Of a stretch of 38,291 bases of DNA, positions 32,444-38,291 are shown piece after piece. Numbering within the stretch: position 1 is the stretch's first letter; every line of letters begins with the position of its first letter. Location of the stretch: positions 1-38,291 of the forward strand of contig CANJQU010000033.1 of assembly GCA_947476485.1 (NCBI GenBank). The letters are read 5' to 3'. The stretch comes from Chitinophagaceae bacterium (GTDB taxonomy: Bacteria > Bacteroidota > Bacteroidia > Chitinophagales > Chitinophagaceae). The position numbers and the translations under genes are program-made. The notes beneath the pieces were generated by a model. That model was given only the letters and a program-made list of their open reading frames with translations, did not search any database and was not told where the DNA came from.

Positions 32444-33271
32444 CTACTTCGCATCCATAATCGCCATAAGTTCATCTAACTTAGGTTCCAGTATTATCTC
32501 TGTACGACGGTTTTGGGCGCGCCCCTCGGGAGTATCATTGCTGGCAACCGGCACATAGCTGCTACGGCCACTGGCTATCAGCTTTACGGGTGTCACTTTG
32601 TAGTCATCTATCAGAACGTGGGCAATAGATGTAGCCCTGGCGGTACTCAACGCCCAGTTGTCTGCGTATTGCTTTGTATGTATTGCCACATTGTCTGTAT
32701 GCCCTTCAATATCAATATTTATATCTGCATTGGTATTCAATACCTCTGCAAGTCTAGACAACGCTTCCTTACCCTTTGAATTTACAACGGCGCTGCCTGA
32801 AGGAAACAATAAGCTCTCCTGCATACTGATGTATATTTTACCGTTTTTCATGGTTACGGTAAGCTCGCTGCTGTTAAAACCAACCAGCGCATCGGATATT
32901 TTCTTTTTCAGGTCGGCACTTGCCTTTTGCTGCTGGCTAATATAAGTCATTAGCTGTTGCAGACGCTGGCGTTGGGCTGCTACCTGCTCTTTATTCAAAT
33001 TCAGCTCGCTGTTTGTTTTGTTCAGTTCGGTATATGCCTTAAAGAGCTCGTCAGACGTGTTCTCATTCGCCCTACCCATAGCATTCACCTGGTTGTGCAG
33101 CTTGCTTACTGTATCGTTAAGCCGTGCGATCCTGCCGTTTAGCGTTACATTTTCCTGTTCTGCCTTATTAGCTCTGTCACGGGCGAAAACATATTTTTTC
33201 TTGGCCACGCATGATGTTAGCAAAAATGCGGCCAGGCAAATGGTCATTAACTTAGCAACTGTGTTTTTCAT
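32444..33271 (-). CDS. OmpA family lipoprotein with coiled coil (copy 2)
   Basis: A 275-residue paralogue of copy 1. The lipobox is FLLTSC, followed by a shorter coiled coil (about 30-130) with LHNQVNAMGRANENTSDELF. The OmpA domain (about 140-265) is nearly identical to copy 1 in NIDIEGHTDNVA, NWALSTARATSIAHVLIDDY and GRAQNRRTEIILEPKLDELM. Most divergence is in the coiled coil, while the peptidoglycan-binding part is conserved. It is the upstream member of the tandem pair, and its start is divergent from the C1 peptidase gene by 133 bases. Confidence 0.92.
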   Translation of the reverse strand: MKNTVAKLMTICLAAFLLTSCVAKKKYVFARDRANKAEQENVTLNGRIARLNDTVSKLHNQVNAMGRANENTSDELFKAYTELNKTNSELNLNKEQVAAQRQRLQQLMTYISQQQKASADLKKKISDALVGFNSSELTVTMKNGKIYISMQESLLFPSGSAVVNSKGKEALSRLAEVLNTNADINIDIEGHTDNVAIHTKQYADNWALSTARATSIAHVLIDDYKVTPVKLIASGRSSYVPVASNDTPEGRAQNRRTEIILEPKLDELMAIMDAK

Positions 33272-33371
33272 GGTTTGTTTTTTTCAATATTGTTGTAAAA
33301 ACTATGCCATACACCTATTTTCAAGATTTTTTTTCACTCAAAACCGACTACCAACATATCGTATTATTAGG

Positions 33372-33379
33372 TACATTTG
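33372..33379 (+). promoter_or_regulatory. -7 box of the C1 peptidase gene
   Basis: TACATTTG, an exact TAnnTTTG, 25 bases before the ATG at 33405. It supports that start over the much longer in-frame extension across the OmpA gene. Confidence 0.6.
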
Positions 33380-33404
33380 TCAGGCCCAAAACAATACATT
33401 CAGA

Positions 33405-34625
33405 ATGAAGAGATTTATCGCGCTGGCGTTTATTATTTCTCCTGTGCTTGCTAACGCACAGGACGACCTGATAAAAAAAATAGAAGCTAATCATAGTTAT
33501 GTTACCACCCCTAACGCTCCTTCTGCTAAAAAAGAGGAAGTAAAGGAGAAGAAGAAGTATGAATTCAATACATTGATAGACCTGGAACATACAAGTGTGC
33601 GCAACCAGGCAAGCTCTGGCACCTGCTGGAGCTACTCTACAAATTCATTCATTGAGAGCGAGATGATGCGCATGGGTAAGGAGCCTATTGAACTCTCCCA
33701 GATATTCAGCGCCCATTGCGTGTACCTTGAAAAAGCGGATGCTTATGTGCGCATGCACGGCTCAGTGGCCTGGGGCGATGGCGGCGAAGCCCATGATGTG
33801 ATCAATATGTATGCAAAGTATGGCGCGGTGCCGCAGGAAGTTTATACCGGCCTGCAATATGGCACTACAAAGAACAAGTTTGCCGAAATGATGGCCATCC
33901 TGAAATCAATGCTGGATGCTGTGGTAACTAATCCGAACGGTCACCTGACCCCGTCGTGGAAAAAAGCTTATGAAGATGTGCTTAACTCTTACCTCGGCGA
34001 AATGCCCGGCAGGTTTCGTTTTGACAATAAATGGTATTCCCCTAAATCATTTGCCGAGCAGCGCGTTGGCATCCATCCGGAAGACTATGTAGAGCTTTCG
34101 TCTTTTCTTACCGACCCTCCGTATAAGAAGATGATGCTCATGGTTCCCGACAACTGGGCTTTCCAGCGAGTGTACAATGTGCAAATGGAAGACCTCACCG
34201 ACATTATCGATTACGCGCTGAACAAAGGCTTTACAGTTTCATGGGGAGCAGATGTGAGCGAGAAGTCATTCAGCTGGAAAAGCGGTGTGGCCTACGTGCC
34301 TGAGAAGGATTACGATGACATGGACGACTCTGAAAAGAAATACATATTCAACGGCCCTAAAGACGAAAGGATCATTACTCCTGAGCTTCGCCAGCGGGCT
34401 TTCGACAACTACGAAACCACCGACGACCACGGCATGCATATAGTAGGCATGGCTGAAGACCAGAATGGCCGTAAATACTACAAGGTAAAGAACTCATGGG
34501 GCGATAAAAACGATTACAAAGGGTATATCTATGTAACACGCTCCTATGTGCGCTACAAGACAACAAGTATATTGCTGCACAAAAATGGAGTCCCGAGTCC
34601 GCTGCGAAATAAGATGAACTTTTAG
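33405..34625 (+). CDS. Secreted C1 cysteine peptidase (bleomycin-hydrolase/PepC-like)
   Basis: A 406-residue protein from the ATG at 33405, giving a short signal peptide MKRFIALAFIISPVLANAQ. Papain-fold catalytic residues are visible: oxyanion Gln68 and Cys74 (VRNQASSGTCWSYS), His345 (DDHGMHIVGMAED) and Asn363 (KVKNSWGD). The spacing and length match the bleomycin hydrolase/aminopeptidase C family, which is cytosolic in most bacteria. Export is a Bacteroidota feature and points to extracytoplasmic peptide trimming. Residues 35-52 are a Lys/Glu-rich linker. Its stop shares four bases with that of the convergent DHFR-like gene. Confidence 0.9.
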   Translation: MKRFIALAFIISPVLANAQDDLIKKIEANHSYVTTPNAPSAKKEEVKEKKKYEFNTLIDLEHTSVRNQASSGTCWSYSTNSFIESEMMRMGKEPIELSQIFSAHCVYLEKADAYVRMHGSVAWGDGGEAHDVINMYAKYGAVPQEVYTGLQYGTTKNKFAEMMAILKSMLDAVVTNPNGHLTPSWKKAYEDVLNSYLGEMPGRFRFDNKWYSPKSFAEQRVGIHPEDYVELSSFLTDPPYKKMMLMVPDNWAFQRVYNVQMEDLTDIIDYALNKGFTVSWGADVSEKSFSWKSGVAYVPEKDYDDMDDSEKKYIFNGPKDERIITPELRQRAFDNYETTDDHGMHIVGMAEDQNGRKYYKVKNSWGDKNDYKGYIYVTRSYVRYKTTSILLHKNGVPSPLRNKMNF

Positions 34626-35188
34626 GTATCCAGGTCTGAAGGCACATAAACCAGCAGCATTGCACCATTTTCAAACTTCCGGGTAGCCGTTAGTTGTAAT
34701 TCCAGTTGGCGGTTTAACCCGCTGAACAGCGTAGTACCTCCGCCAATAGCGATGGGATCTACCATTATCTGGTATTCATCAATCAGCCCATGCTCAGCGA
34801 ATTGCGTTACAATGCTCCCGCTACCAAGAATGGTCATATCCCTACCCTGTGTTTGTTTAAGTTCCGTTATAGCCTCTATGATGTTTCCACCAATGATACG
34901 TGTGTTGTTCCAGCTCGCCTCCTTCAGGGTGTTTGAGAACACTATCTTTTCTGCCTTGTTCATACCCGCTGCCACTAATGGCATCGATTGTATAGCTTGC
35001 GGAGTAGGCCAGAACGAGGCCATCATCTCGTAGGTGGTTCGTCCGAAAAGCAACATATTACCGGCACCAACACTCTCCGCAGAAAAACCCTCCTGGTCAG
35101 CATCATGTTTGTGCCATGCGATCTGCCCATTGGCATCTTTGTAAAACCCGTTAAGGGTCACAAAATTGAATACAGATAATTTCCTCAT
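34622..35188 (-). CDS. Dihydrofolate-reductase / RibD C-terminal-like reductase
   Basis: A 188-residue protein of the DHFR-like RibD_C family. Visible features are the opening MRKLSVFNFVTLNGFYKD, LLFGRTTYEMM (NADPH-binding), IVFSNTLKEASWNNTRIIGG and LGSGSIVTQFAEHGLIDEYQIMVDP. These are the same elements as in YyaP/YwjB-type proteins, of unproven substrate, that are common in soil bacteria. True DHFR (folA) is shorter and has different active-site residues. It is a single gene, overlapping the stop of the C1 peptidase gene by four bases. Confidence 0.88.
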   Translation of the reverse strand: MRKLSVFNFVTLNGFYKDANGQIAWHKHDADQEGFSAESVGAGNMLLFGRTTYEMMASFWPTPQAIQSMPLVAAGMNKAEKIVFSNTLKEASWNNTRIIGGNIIEAITELKQTQGRDMTILGSGSIVTQFAEHGLIDEYQIMVDPIAIGGGTTLFSGLNRQLELQLTATRKFENGAMLLVYVPSDLDT

Positions 35189-35206
35189 TGTCGTTGTTTT
35201 TTAAAT

Positions 35207-35614
35207 TTAACTATTAACTCTCACCATACACCGCACATCCGTCTCGTTGAGGTACCATTCCACACAATATCCATCCCTATCAATACCCGGCATGGCAATT
35301 AACTGCTGAAAAGCAGCGCCCACGCGCGAGATATCCTCCATAAAATCGGGGATAGTAATTGCAGCATACTTGCCCTTTTTCAACAACATAGTGTCGCAAC
35401 CCAGTTGGTCAGCCTCTCCGTCCTTCATCTCTTCGGCAGCAGCCCGGTAAGTAACTACACCCTTCTCGGGACGGGAAATTCCAAAAATTCGCCGGCCACC
35501 ACCTCGTGGCACCAATGCATAAAGCCGCTCAAAAGCATCCATTATCCCATCGGGAAATGAGGTTGCCGTTACATACAATACTTTGATATCGTTGTCGAGT
35601 GTTATGATTTCCAT
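35207..35614 (-). CDS. GyrI-like / effector-binding-domain protein
   Basis: A 135-residue stand-alone protein from the ATG at 35614; an extension upstream is possible but not needed. It looks like the effector-binding (SOUL/GyrI-like) fold without a DNA-binding domain: alternating strands VLYVTATSF and KYAAITIPDF, with GRRIFGISRPEKGVVTY and YCVEWYLNETDVRCMV. Members of this small group are commonly labelled transcriptional regulators, but no helix-turn-helix is present here. Ligand unknown. It lies 18 bases upstream of the DHFR-like gene on the same strand and may be its operon partner. Confidence 0.65.
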   Translation of the reverse strand: MEIITLDNDIKVLYVTATSFPDGIMDAFERLYALVPRGGGRRIFGISRPEKGVVTYRAAAEEMKDGEADQLGCDTMLLKKGKYAAITIPDFMEDISRVGAAFQQLIAMPGIDRDGYCVEWYLNETDVRCMVRVNS

Positions 35615-35700
35615 GTTCGCAATATAATGCAAGCCAAAATATCGTACCAAGATACCACTGTACATTGATCTTAAAAATACCGGGAGCGGGGGAAATTGAC

Positions 35701-35708
35701 TAATTTTG
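35701..35708 (+). promoter_or_regulatory. -7 box of the RelE/ParE toxin-antitoxin operon
   Basis: TAATTTTG, an exact TAnnTTTG, 16 bases before the antitoxin ATG at 35725. Confidence 0.6.
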
Positions 35709-35724
35709 TAAAAACGGCTGTTTT

Positions 35725-35946
35725 ATGAATATTGAGTTGGAAAGAAGCCAGATCATCGAAGAGCTAAACCATGTGAATGATGAATGGCTTATTAAGGCTA
35801 TAAAAAGATTGCTGGGCTTAGACTTTGAAGACGACATACCTGAAGAACATAAGCGGGTGTTGGATGAACGCATGAAAGAATATGATGCCGGCACAGCAGA
35901 AACAATGGGATGGGATGAAGCTAAAAAAAGACTGCTCGGTAAATAA
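35725..35946 (+). CDS. Antitoxin of the RelE/ParE-type module
   Basis: A 73-residue acidic helical protein. The N-terminal half ELERSQIIEELNHVNDEWLI resembles the addiction-module component family (PF09720-type). The C-terminal half, with EEHKRVLDERMKEYDAGTA and WDEAKKRL, is the likely toxin-binding tail. It has an exact -7 box and precedes the toxin by eight bases. Confidence 0.85.
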   Translation: MNIELERSQIIEELNHVNDEWLIKAIKRLLGLDFEDDIPEEHKRVLDERMKEYDAGTAETMGWDEAKKRLLGK

Positions 35947-35954
35947 TTATATTT

Positions 35955-36254
35955 GTGTACGAAGTGATCTTTTTAACAGCCGCTATCCATGAAATAGAGC
36001 AAACTGCTATCTGGTATTCAGAACAACAATACGATTTAGGCGAAAAGTTTAAAAAGAATGTACTTGCTGCAATTGATAAATTGCAATCTGATAAGCTGAT
36101 ACTTGGTTCCGTATATAAAGACCTAAGCCGCGTATTTGTAAAAGGTTTTCCGTATACTATATTTTTCAGAAAGGATATCGTACGCAAACAGATAATCATA
36201 GGCGGCGTATTACACTCAAAACAAAACCGGACAATTTTGGACAAACGAATTTGA
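35955..36254 (+). CDS. RelE/ParE family toxin
   Basis: A 99-residue toxin of the RelE/ParE superfamily, starting at GTG (a second GTG at 35964 is possible). It has the compact fold pattern VIFLTAAIHEIEQTAIWYSE, DLSRVFVKGFPYTIFFRKD and IIIGGVLHSKQNRTI, in which FPYTIFF and VLHSKQN are the ParE-type core strands. It may inhibit gyrase (ParE) or cleave ribosome-bound mRNA (RelE); the lack of obvious RelE catalytic residues favours ParE-like activity. It is the downstream member of a two-gene operon. Confidence 0.87.
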   Translation: MYEVIFLTAAIHEIEQTAIWYSEQQYDLGEKFKKNVLAAIDKLQSDKLILGSVYKDLSRVFVKGFPYTIFFRKDIVRKQIIIGGVLHSKQNRTILDKRI

Positions 36255-36281
36255 TTTGGACTTGGGATTTAGAATTTCACA

Positions 36282-36908
36282 ATGATATTTTCATCAAAGC
36301 TTGTAGAGGATGCAGTTCACGAATTTTCGCGGCTGCCTGGAATAGGGAAGAAAACAGCGTTGCGCATGGTGCTGCAATTGCTGCGCATGGACACAGGTGA
36401 AGTAGACGCATTTACTGAGGCAGTATCACGTATGCGGCACGGCGTGAAGTTCTGCAGTCAGTGTCATAACATATCTGATAGCGAAGTATGCATCATCTGC
36501 GTGAACCCCGGCCGCAACCGCAGCCAGGTGTGCGTAGTAGAGACCATCCGCGATGTAATAGCCATTGAAAGCACACAGCAATACAGCGGACTATATCATG
36601 TGCTCGGTGGCATACTATCCCCGCTGGATGGTATTGGCCCCGACCAACTCAACATTGCTACGCTGCACAACCGCGTAAAAGAGAACGAGATCACTGAGAT
36701 CATCATGGCCCTCAGCCCTACTATAGAGGGCGACACGACGGTATACTATATGGCCAGACAGCTAAAAGACCTTCCTGTAACTATTACAACCATTGCCCGC
36801 GGCATAGCCTTTGGCGGCGAACTGGAGTATGCCGACGAAATGACCCTTGCCCGCTCCATAGCCAAGCGCCAGCCGATAGAGAACTATGTGAATGTATCCG
36901 GGAAGTAA
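36282..36908 (+). CDS. recR: Recombination mediator protein RecR
   Basis: A 208-residue RecR of normal length. It contains an N-terminal helix-hairpin-helix (SRLPGIGKKTALRMVL), a zinc finger with Cys58, Cys61, Cys70 and Cys73 (FCSQCHNISDSEVCIIC), a Toprim domain beginning VCVVETIRDVIAIE and the closing Walker-B-like GGELEYADEMTLARS. With RecO and RecF it loads RecA on gapped DNA. It lies 27 bases after the toxin gene on the same strand, but probably has its own transcript. It converges with the FAD oxidoreductase gene with 37 bases between. Confidence 0.97.
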   Translation: MIFSSKLVEDAVHEFSRLPGIGKKTALRMVLQLLRMDTGEVDAFTEAVSRMRHGVKFCSQCHNISDSEVCIICVNPGRNRSQVCVVETIRDVIAIESTQQYSGLYHVLGGILSPLDGIGPDQLNIATLHNRVKENEITEIIMALSPTIEGDTTVYYMARQLKDLPVTITTIARGIAFGGELEYADEMTLARSIAKRQPIENYVNVSGK

Positions 36909-36914
36909 GAAATA

Positions 36915-36928
36915 AGTTGACAGTTGAT
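36915..36928. repeat. Two-unit heptanucleotide repeat
   Basis: AGTTGACAGTTGAT: two near-identical 7-base units followed by looser related units to about 36950. It lies in the short gap between recR and the FAD oxidoreductase gene. Confidence 0.4.
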
Positions 36929-36945
36929 ACGTCGATGGTCAGCAG

Positions 36946-38010
36946 TTAACGCGTCAATATTTTTGTGAACCGTTTCACATCTACATCAGGCAAAAGCGAA
37001 GTTCCATTTATGAGGTGTTGTGCAAACTGCGCCGCAAAATAAGGCGCTACAGAACAGCCCTTTGTACCCATACCATTAAATATCCCTACAGAAGGCATCG
37101 CAGGGTGAAGCCCTACAAATGGTTTGCGGTCCATATTTACCGGCCTCTGGGCTACTATATGGCCGACGATCTTATATGGCAGCTTTAGCCAGTAATTCAG
37201 CAACTCTTCGGCTCGCTTCCTGAATGCGGGTGTGGGCTGCAAATCGGTGTATTTCCAGTCGTGAGTGGCGCCGATCCAGAACTGGCCGTTATGCCATGGA
37301 ACTATATTGATGCCCTGCTTATAAATGTTCGTTGCCGGCAAGCCGGGTATCTCTGCTATCAGCGCTTCTCCTTTATCCTTAGACCATGGAAGCTTGTTGA
37401 ACAATGGATTTTCAATACAGGCCGGTCCATCACAAAAAATGATCTTTTGCGCGGTAATATCGTTGTAGCGTACACTACCCTCTTCTATCACACATCCCGC
37501 TATTTCGAATCTATTCCATACTAGCGCATCTTTTATCAGTAACTGATCCCGCCACCACCTAAGCATAGTGCCGATGTCTAACAGCAGGCAAGAGTCGATC
37601 TCGCCAATACCATAGTTGAATCGAAAATACTCCTGCCACGTCCCTTCCTCACGCACCTGCCGCAAATATTCCATTTCATCAGGTAGTTTACCACTAAAGG
37701 CCTGTGCAGCATCCCGCGAGGCATGGAAATCCAAAATATTGCACTGGCTGATAAGTGGCACCCCAAGCTCCATTTCCATTTCGCCATAGATGTTCCGTGC
37801 AAACGGCAGCAACTCGTCTATCATCCAGGTCCTTACCAGTCGCTTACCAGTCACGGGATTGATAACCCCACTAGCTACTTTGCTTGAAGTAGTAACATTA
37901 CCATCGTCAACAACAATGACCTTCTTGCCCGCTTTCATCAAAGCACGACTGAGGAGTGTGCCGCTTATTCCCTGGCCTATTATGAGATAGTCAATATTCA
38001 TGGTGGTCAT
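36946..38010 (-). CDS. FAD-dependent oxidoreductase (DAO family)
   Basis: A 354-residue flavoprotein. The start at 38010 is chosen because its ATG overlaps the TGA of the upstream gene (ATGA), a typical coupling; a second ATG at 38001 is also possible. The N-terminal dinucleotide fold reads YLIIGQGISGTLLSRALMK. The C-terminal return of the FAD domain is VGIFNGMGTKGCSVAPYFA. The middle part is the substrate domain of the DAO (glycine-oxidase/D-amino-acid-oxidase) superfamily, also seen in the C-terminal half of MnmC. Substrate cannot be assigned. Confidence 0.88.
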   Translation of the reverse strand: MTTMNIDYLIIGQGISGTLLSRALMKAGKKVIVVDDGNVTTSSKVASGVINPVTGKRLVRTWMIDELLPFARNIYGEMEMELGVPLISQCNILDFHASRDAAQAFSGKLPDEMEYLRQVREEGTWQEYFRFNYGIGEIDSCLLLDIGTMLRWWRDQLLIKDALVWNRFEIAGCVIEEGSVRYNDITAQKIIFCDGPACIENPLFNKLPWSKDKGEALIAEIPGLPATNIYKQGINIVPWHNGQFWIGATHDWKYTDLQPTPAFRKRAEELLNYWLKLPYKIVGHIVAQRPVNMDRKPFVGLHPAMPSVGIFNGMGTKGCSVAPYFAAQFAQHLINGTSLLPDVDVKRFTKILTR

Positions 38011-38291
38011 TGATAAAAAGGTAACAACCGCTTTTTGTCTGCAGATAACTGAAACCGCCAATTTTCAATTCGCACAGGCATTGGAATCTTATCTTCATGG
38101 AAATAACGCTTGCGTATCTCCCCGTCCCTGGTCTTGCTTAACGTTAAGGCCCCATTCCAATTAAGGGAGATCACCGAGTCATTTTCCCTCCTCCATTTTC
38201 CAAAAGATATTTCGCGCGAGTAAATCCTTCGCTCCTCGGTAGGCAATGGTTTGTATATGAAAACAAAGCTGCTATCCGGGTTCAAATTCAA
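38007..38291 (-). CDS. Hypothetical protein, 5' end cut by the window edge
   Basis: The last 94-95 codons of a longer gene that continues beyond position 38291; the first visible codon is TTG and is not a reliable start. The fragment is rich in Arg/Lys and aromatic residues (YKPLPTEERRIYSREI, FGKWRRENDSVISLNW), suggesting a beta-rich, lipocalin-like or surface-associated fold. No family is recognised. Its TGA overlaps the ATG of the FAD oxidoreductase gene, so the two are co-translated. Confidence 0.6.
   Translation of the reverse strand: MNLNPDSSFVFIYKPLPTEERRIYSREISFGKWRRENDSVISLNWNGALTLSKTRDGEIRKRYFHEDKIPMPVRIENWRFQLSADKKRLLPFYQ

Noticed and set aside
33018-33404. 5' extension of the C1 peptidase frame across OmpA copy 2
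   Set aside because: It is antisense to the OmpA gene; a -7 box and signal peptide mark the start at 33405.
34622-35188. Classical dihydrofolate reductase (folA)
   Set aside because: Length and motifs fit the RibD_C/YyaP-type group rather than FolA.
36946-38010. MnmC (tRNA-modification bifunctional enzyme)
   Set aside because: Only the FAD oxidoreductase-like half is present and no methyltransferase half is adjacent, so a generic DAO-family call is safer.

Overview
The window looks like a chromosomal segment of a Bacteroidota bacterium, probably Chitinophagaceae or a close relative (inference). The grounds are recurrent TAnnTTTG -7 promoter boxes just upstream of start codons, almost no Shine-Dalgarno sequences, export signals ending in AQ, an S46 dipeptidyl-peptidase, paired OmpA lipoproteins and PorT-like barrels. 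No phage, transposase, rRNA, tRNA or CRISPR array was seen. Most genes are core or housekeeping; the unusual material is mainly between genes.

Layout. 1-5 kb: an SRPBCC/GyrI-like membrane protein, a large GT2 fusion glycosyltransferase, and a cyclic-nucleotide-gated channel that converges on it with overlapping stops. 5-9 kb: uvrC, a palindrome-rich spacer and an AI-2E family permease. 8.6-10.4 kb: a lone reverse-strand secreted protein bracketed by the end of the permease gene and a second, diverged copy of that end, which looks like the scar of a cassette insertion. 10.8-11.7 kb: a non-coding array of three ~160-bp structured repeats, then ferritin. 12.2-16.7 kb: a reverse-strand signalling cluster of REC-PAS-PAS kinase, triple-PAS kinase and CheY-like regulator. 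17.1-22.1 kb: a TetR-TolC-HlyD-MFS tripartite efflux operon, interrupted before the last gene by an inverted-repeat element. 22.2-24.3 kb: a beta-hydroxyacid-dehydrogenase-like enzyme, a DUF445 protein and a small secreted protein. 24.3-25.4 kb: three tandem, related, lysine-rich small exported proteins, the first preceded by twin 12-bp palindromes. 25.5-29.1 kb: the S46 peptidase, two small proteins and an AlkD-like protein. 29.2-33.3 kb (reverse): a beta-barrel protein, a four-helix membrane protein, a PIN toxin-antitoxin pair and two paralogous OmpA lipoproteins. 33.4-38.3 kb: a secreted C1 (bleomycin-hydrolase-like) peptidase, a DHFR/RibD-like protein, a GyrI-like protein, a RelE/ParE toxin-antitoxin pair, recR, an FAD oxidoreductase and a protein cut by the window edge.

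How it fits together. The clear cooperating units are the efflux operon, the kinase/regulator cluster, the two toxin-antitoxin pairs and the exported small-protein cluster. Two DNA-repair genes (uvrC, recR) and an alkylation-repair-like gene are scattered. The best candidates for something undescribed are the tandem structured-repeat array before ferritin, the lysine-rich exported protein family with its twin-palindrome operator, and the duplicated permease end around the lone secreted gene.
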